A stretch of DNA of 8,414 nucleotides from NCBI GenBank assembly GCA_902491415.1, contig CABUHP010000060.1, forward strand, positions 1 to 8,414. Direction: 5' to 3'. Shown here in pieces: positions 5,809 to 8,414 of this stretch. The notes below the pieces were generated by a model, which had not been told where the DNA came from, did not search any database, and saw only the letters and a program-made list of their open reading frames with translations. The position numbers and the translations under genes were made by a program. The DNA is from an uncultured Collinsella sp. (GTDB lineage Bacteria > Actinomycetota > Coriobacteriia > Coriobacteriales > Coriobacteriaceae). Every line of letters begins with the position of its first letter. Positions within the stretch are counted from its first letter, which is position 1.

Positions 5809-8301
5809 CTATTCGTTAACGTCCTCGGTATTGTCGCGGTCACTGGCAAGCATTGCTGCGCCGGCGACCGTCGTCGCTACGGCGGCGGCAGCGAGCCCGG
5901 CGGCAACGCCAGAACCGTCGCCCGTGTTGGCGAGCTTTCCGCCCGAGCTCTTGCCCCGGTCTCTCTTGTTGCCCTTGTCGTTCTTGTCGGCGCTGCCTGC
6001 GTTGGAACCCGTGCCGCTGCCGTTGCCGCCCGCACTGCCCGAGGCCGCTACGGTAAAGCTTGCGGCTCCGTCGCTGGCGAGCGTGTAGTTCTGCGCCGCG
6101 TTGCCCAAGAGACCGTTCACGCGCACCCAGTACGTCCCTGCGGCAAATGTTTCGCCCTCGGCCATTGCCGTGCCCGGAGCGCCGTTCGCGTCGTGCACAA
6201 ACTCGAGCTGGGCCGTGCAGGCATCGGTTTCGAGCTTGCCCTCGAGTGATGCCGCAATCTTGGCGCGCACGTCTTCGCCGGCCTTAAGGCCTTCGAGTCC
6301 CTCAAAATGGGGCGTCACCGCGCGTGGATCGATATCGATAGGCACAAAGCCCTGCAGTCTTGTAACGGTCTCGTTGCCCAGGGCGTCGACATCCACGTAT
6401 TCGATGGCAAACGCGCTGCCAGAAGCGGCCACGTTGAGTACGTTGCTGCTGTCGACAAGGCGGAAATGGCCCTCGCCAACGGTCTTGCCATCTTGGAGCG
6501 AGGCATCGCTCAGCGAGTCTCCATACGTCATGTGCATGCGGTCCGGGAGGCAGCATGAAACTGTTGGCTTGTGCTTCGCGTCGTAATTGCGTTGGTAGAT
6601 GCTCCGGGCCAGTGCCGAATCGACAAAGTCGGACGCGATAATGCCAACGTGCTTGAGGCAATCTGACTTTGTTTTATCGCTGCCGCTGGGATTGATGTAC
6701 TGGCTCTTGTACAGATGCTCGTTGACCACTCGCGCCGCGGTAAAAGGATTGCTTCCTTGTTTGTAATTCGTGCAACTGGTGTAGTTGATAGACCAGCAGC
6801 GTTCCAGGACTTGCACCTTGGCGCCATCATTGTCCTCGACGTCCACCTTGTTGCGCGTGAGATTGGTCGTCTCTCGCAGCGCCATATCGACCCAGCTAAT
6901 CTTGTCGGTTCCGGTGCATTCAAAATGGTCCTGGGCGTATACCTTGGTGCAATAGGGCTCTTTGTCGCCCGCATTGCCCGTAGTCTCAAAGCCTCGCGCG
7001 TCTTGGACGAGGCACATCGACTGCCCGGAATGCGCCTTGATTTTGTCGTCCCATTGGGTGAGATCGAGGCCCCACGTGTGGCTGCTTACGCTGTTGCCGG
7101 CGAGTACAAATCGACGCAGCAGGACGATCTTTCCGCGCACCTCGTTCAGTGTGGGGATTCGGCTCGACGTGTAGAACAGATCGGGATTATCGTGCATAAC
7201 CTTGGCGAAAGCCGTCGTAACGCTTTCGTCGGTAGCCTCGTCGTTGCCTCGTGACGCAAGCATGATGAGCGCTTCTGACGGGTTTTCGTTCAAAAATGTT
7301 TTGAAGTAACCGATGACATCGGAGAGATGCATAAAGCCCCCGTCTTTTTTGAGCAGGTAGCATCTTCCATGGTCGATACCGGGGTCGCCGTTCTCGTCGT
7401 TCCTTCCGAGTCGGATATCAAAATAGCGAATGCCTTCGAGCAACTGCGTCGGGATGTAATACTGGTGGCACTTTGCTTGTGAGGATTGGGGCTCGGTGTC
7501 GTTGTCCTCGCTGCAGGTGCCCGAATCATGCGTGCCCGGGATACTCAGCTCGTCGAGGTACTTGTTGTCGTCGACGTATTTCATCCAGCATGGTCCGTCG
7601 ACGTAGCTGCTATACGTGGTCCAGTCGATACTTCTAACTGTGGTATTGATCTTGCCCATGTCGTAACCGACAAGTTCTAGCTCCCACGGAATGCTCTTAC
7701 TCTTATGGCAGATCTTATTGTTGTCCTGGTCTTTGCCGTCCGATTCTATTGCCAGGTACTTAATGTCTTTTTTCTCGGTTTCTTTCTCGACCGTGCGGTC
7801 TCGAATGATATAGGTTCCGTTTGATTGACGTTCGAACGCAAAAGCGCGGCTGGGCTTGTTGTCATACTCGCCGCCCCATACGTGGATGACCTTTCCATCT
7901 TTGTCCGAGTCGTCGTCGACCGACCAAATGCTGTAGCCCGTCTTTTTATGCTCTTCGAAATTGAGCAAGGTGCGGATAGCATACCAGTTTGTATCGTCAT
8001 TCTTGGTCGTTACGTTCTCAAGGATGAGCTTGCTGGACGTGCCGTCGTTAAACAGGTGGCAGACGTTGCCGCGAACGTTGCCGTCTTGGTTGACGCTCGC
8101 GGTGCGAAAATAGCCCGCGGGGCGAAGGCGAATGACGAAATTGTCGAGGCTGTCCGACGGTGCGGGTGTGTTGTCTGCAAATGCCGTTCGCAGGGGAATG
8201 CCCGGCGCTGCGGTTTCAGGCAGGCTTGCAAGTGGTGACAACGCCGCAAGCCCTAGGCCCAGCGTAAACGCTCGGCGGCTGATGGCATGGTGTTCGGTCA
8301 T
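5809..8301 (-). CDS. Tat-exported, wall-anchored phosphatidylinositol-specific phospholipase C
   Basis: An 830-residue surface enzyme predicted to cleave phosphatidylinositol, and possibly GPI anchors, to diacylglycerol and a cyclic inositol phosphate. The twin-arginine signal is 'SRRAFTLGLGLAAL' (8-21), with probable cleavage after A42 (A-F-A). Residues about 52-215 look like a beta-trefoil, ricin-type lectin region. The PI-PLC X-like catalytic domain (about 240-575) follows the Bacillus cereus enzyme closely: 'LSIPGTHDSGT' (H258), 'YFDIR' (R297), 'IDHG' (H311), 'NENPSEALIMLASRG', 'GKIVLLRRF' and D558. Residues about 590-755 contain two MBG-like Ig-type modules ('MTYGDSLSDASL', 'AGTYWVRVNGLLG...NYTL'). 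A G/S/N/K-rich spacer (752-788) precedes LANTG (790-794), a hydrophobic helix (797-818) and a mostly acidic tail. The start has GGAGGAGAT directly before the ATG. The protein has at least twelve cysteines, so disulfides are likely. The sortase is not in this window. Confidence 0.95.
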   Translation of the reverse strand: MTEHHAISRRAFTLGLGLAALSPLASLPETAAPGIPLRTAFADNTPAPSDSLDNFVIRLRPAGYFRTASVNQDGNVRGNVCHLFNDGTSSKLILENVTTKNDDTNWYAIRTLLNFEEHKKTGYSIWSVDDDSDKDGKVIHVWGGEYDNKPSRAFAFERQSNGTYIIRDRTVEKETEKKDIKYLAIESDGKDQDNNKICHKSKSIPWELELVGYDMGKINTTVRSIDWTTYSSYVDGPCWMKYVDDNKYLDELSIPGTHDSGTCSEDNDTEPQSSQAKCHQYYIPTQLLEGIRYFDIRLGRNDENGDPGIDHGRCYLLKKDGGFMHLSDVIGYFKTFLNENPSEALIMLASRGNDEATDESVTTAFAKVMHDNPDLFYTSSRIPTLNEVRGKIVLLRRFVLAGNSVSSHTWGLDLTQWDDKIKAHSGQSMCLVQDARGFETTGNAGDKEPYCTKVYAQDHFECTGTDKISWVDMALRETTNLTRNKVDVEDNDGAKVQVLERCWSINYTSCTNYKQGSNPFTAARVVNEHLYKSQYINPSGSDKTKSDCLKHVGIIASDFVDSALARSIYQRNYDAKHKPTVSCCLPDRMHMTYGDSLSDASLQDGKTVGEGHFRLVDSSNVLNVAASGSAFAIEYVDVDALGNETVTRLQGFVPIDIDPRAVTPHFEGLEGLKAGEDVRAKIAASLEGKLETDACTAQLEFVHDANGAPGTAMAEGETFAAGTYWVRVNGLLGNAAQNYTLASDGAASFTVAASGSAGGNGSGTGSNAGSADKNDKGNKRDRGKSSGGKLANTGDGSGVAAGLAAAAVATTVAGAAMLASDRDNTEDVNE

Positions 8302-8344
8302 ATCTCCTCCGTTCGCAGGGTGCGGTTATGCACTTGTTTTGGTC

Positions 8345-8350
8345 ACTATA
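8345..8350 (-). promoter_or_regulatory. Possible -10 element of the PI-PLC gene
   Basis: The minus strand reads TATAGT 44 nt upstream of the PI-PLC start, a 5/6 match to the -10 consensus. The expected -35 position (about 8368-8373, GGCGTC) does not match, so this is tentative. Two GTTTAAA copies (8361-8367 and 8375-8381), 14 bp apart, lie just upstream of it. Confidence 0.25.
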
Positions 8351-8414
8351 CTGCCCAGATGTTTAAAGACGCCGGTTTAAATTGCCTGCGCGGCGCTATA
8401 AATCGGCGGGCGGA

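Noticed and set aside
5783..7254. Several + strand open frames opposite the PI-PLC gene
   Set aside because: They are antisense shadows; the minus-strand frame encodes a continuous, clearly recognisable enzyme.
8361..8402. TATAAA (8397-8402) as a + strand promoter, and the GTTTAAA pair as an operator
   Set aside because: No acceptable -35 at the right distance, and the short AT-rich repeats are too weak to call; the window ends immediately afterwards.

Overview
The window looks like a stretch of a moderately GC-rich actinobacterial genome. The gene set, the strong purine-rich ribosome binding sites and the exported protein architecture suggest a gut Coriobacteriia, most likely Collinsella or a close relative. 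That assignment is inferred from style and protein character only; there is no rRNA or other marker here. I see no insertion sequence, CRISPR array, tRNA, prophage or plasmid hallmark, and the genes appear to be native chromosomal loci.

Layout from left to right. (1) A strong rho-independent terminator (33-72) ends a + strand transcript coming from outside the window. (2) A 78-residue protein with a compact four-cysteine cluster lies on the minus strand (73-309). (3) Divergent to it is a single-pass membrane protein (447-1415) with a disordered, threonine-motif-bearing N-terminus, a PASTA-like outer domain and a C-terminal heptad-repeat tail. (4) Only 18 bp away and converging on it is a cation diffusion facilitator metal exporter on the minus strand (1434-2615), with an N-D/D-D transport site of the kind linked to manganese. 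(5) Divergent to that is a double zinc-ribbon protein of unknown function (2834-4171), whose promoter region carries a 19-bp perfect dyad. (6) Converging on it is a full-length YhcG/DUF1016-type PD-(D/E)XK nuclease, standing alone (4229-5278, minus). (7) A small PH-like protein follows (5447-5716, plus). (8) A strong hairpin terminator (5742-5779) separates it from (9) an 830-residue Tat-exported, apparently sortase-anchored phosphatidylinositol-specific phospholipase C (5809-8301, minus).

The genes alternate strand one by one, so almost every gene is its own transcription unit and no multi-gene operon or assembled 'system' is visible. The most interesting items are the multidomain surface PI-PLC (bacterial membranes usually lack its substrate, so a host or dietary lipid or GPI anchor is the likely target), the dyad operator in front of the zinc-ribbon gene, and the PASTA-like membrane protein with repeated threonine motifs. 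Two cysteine-rich putative metal-binding proteins and a probable Mn exporter lie close together, but nothing in the sequence shows that they cooperate.
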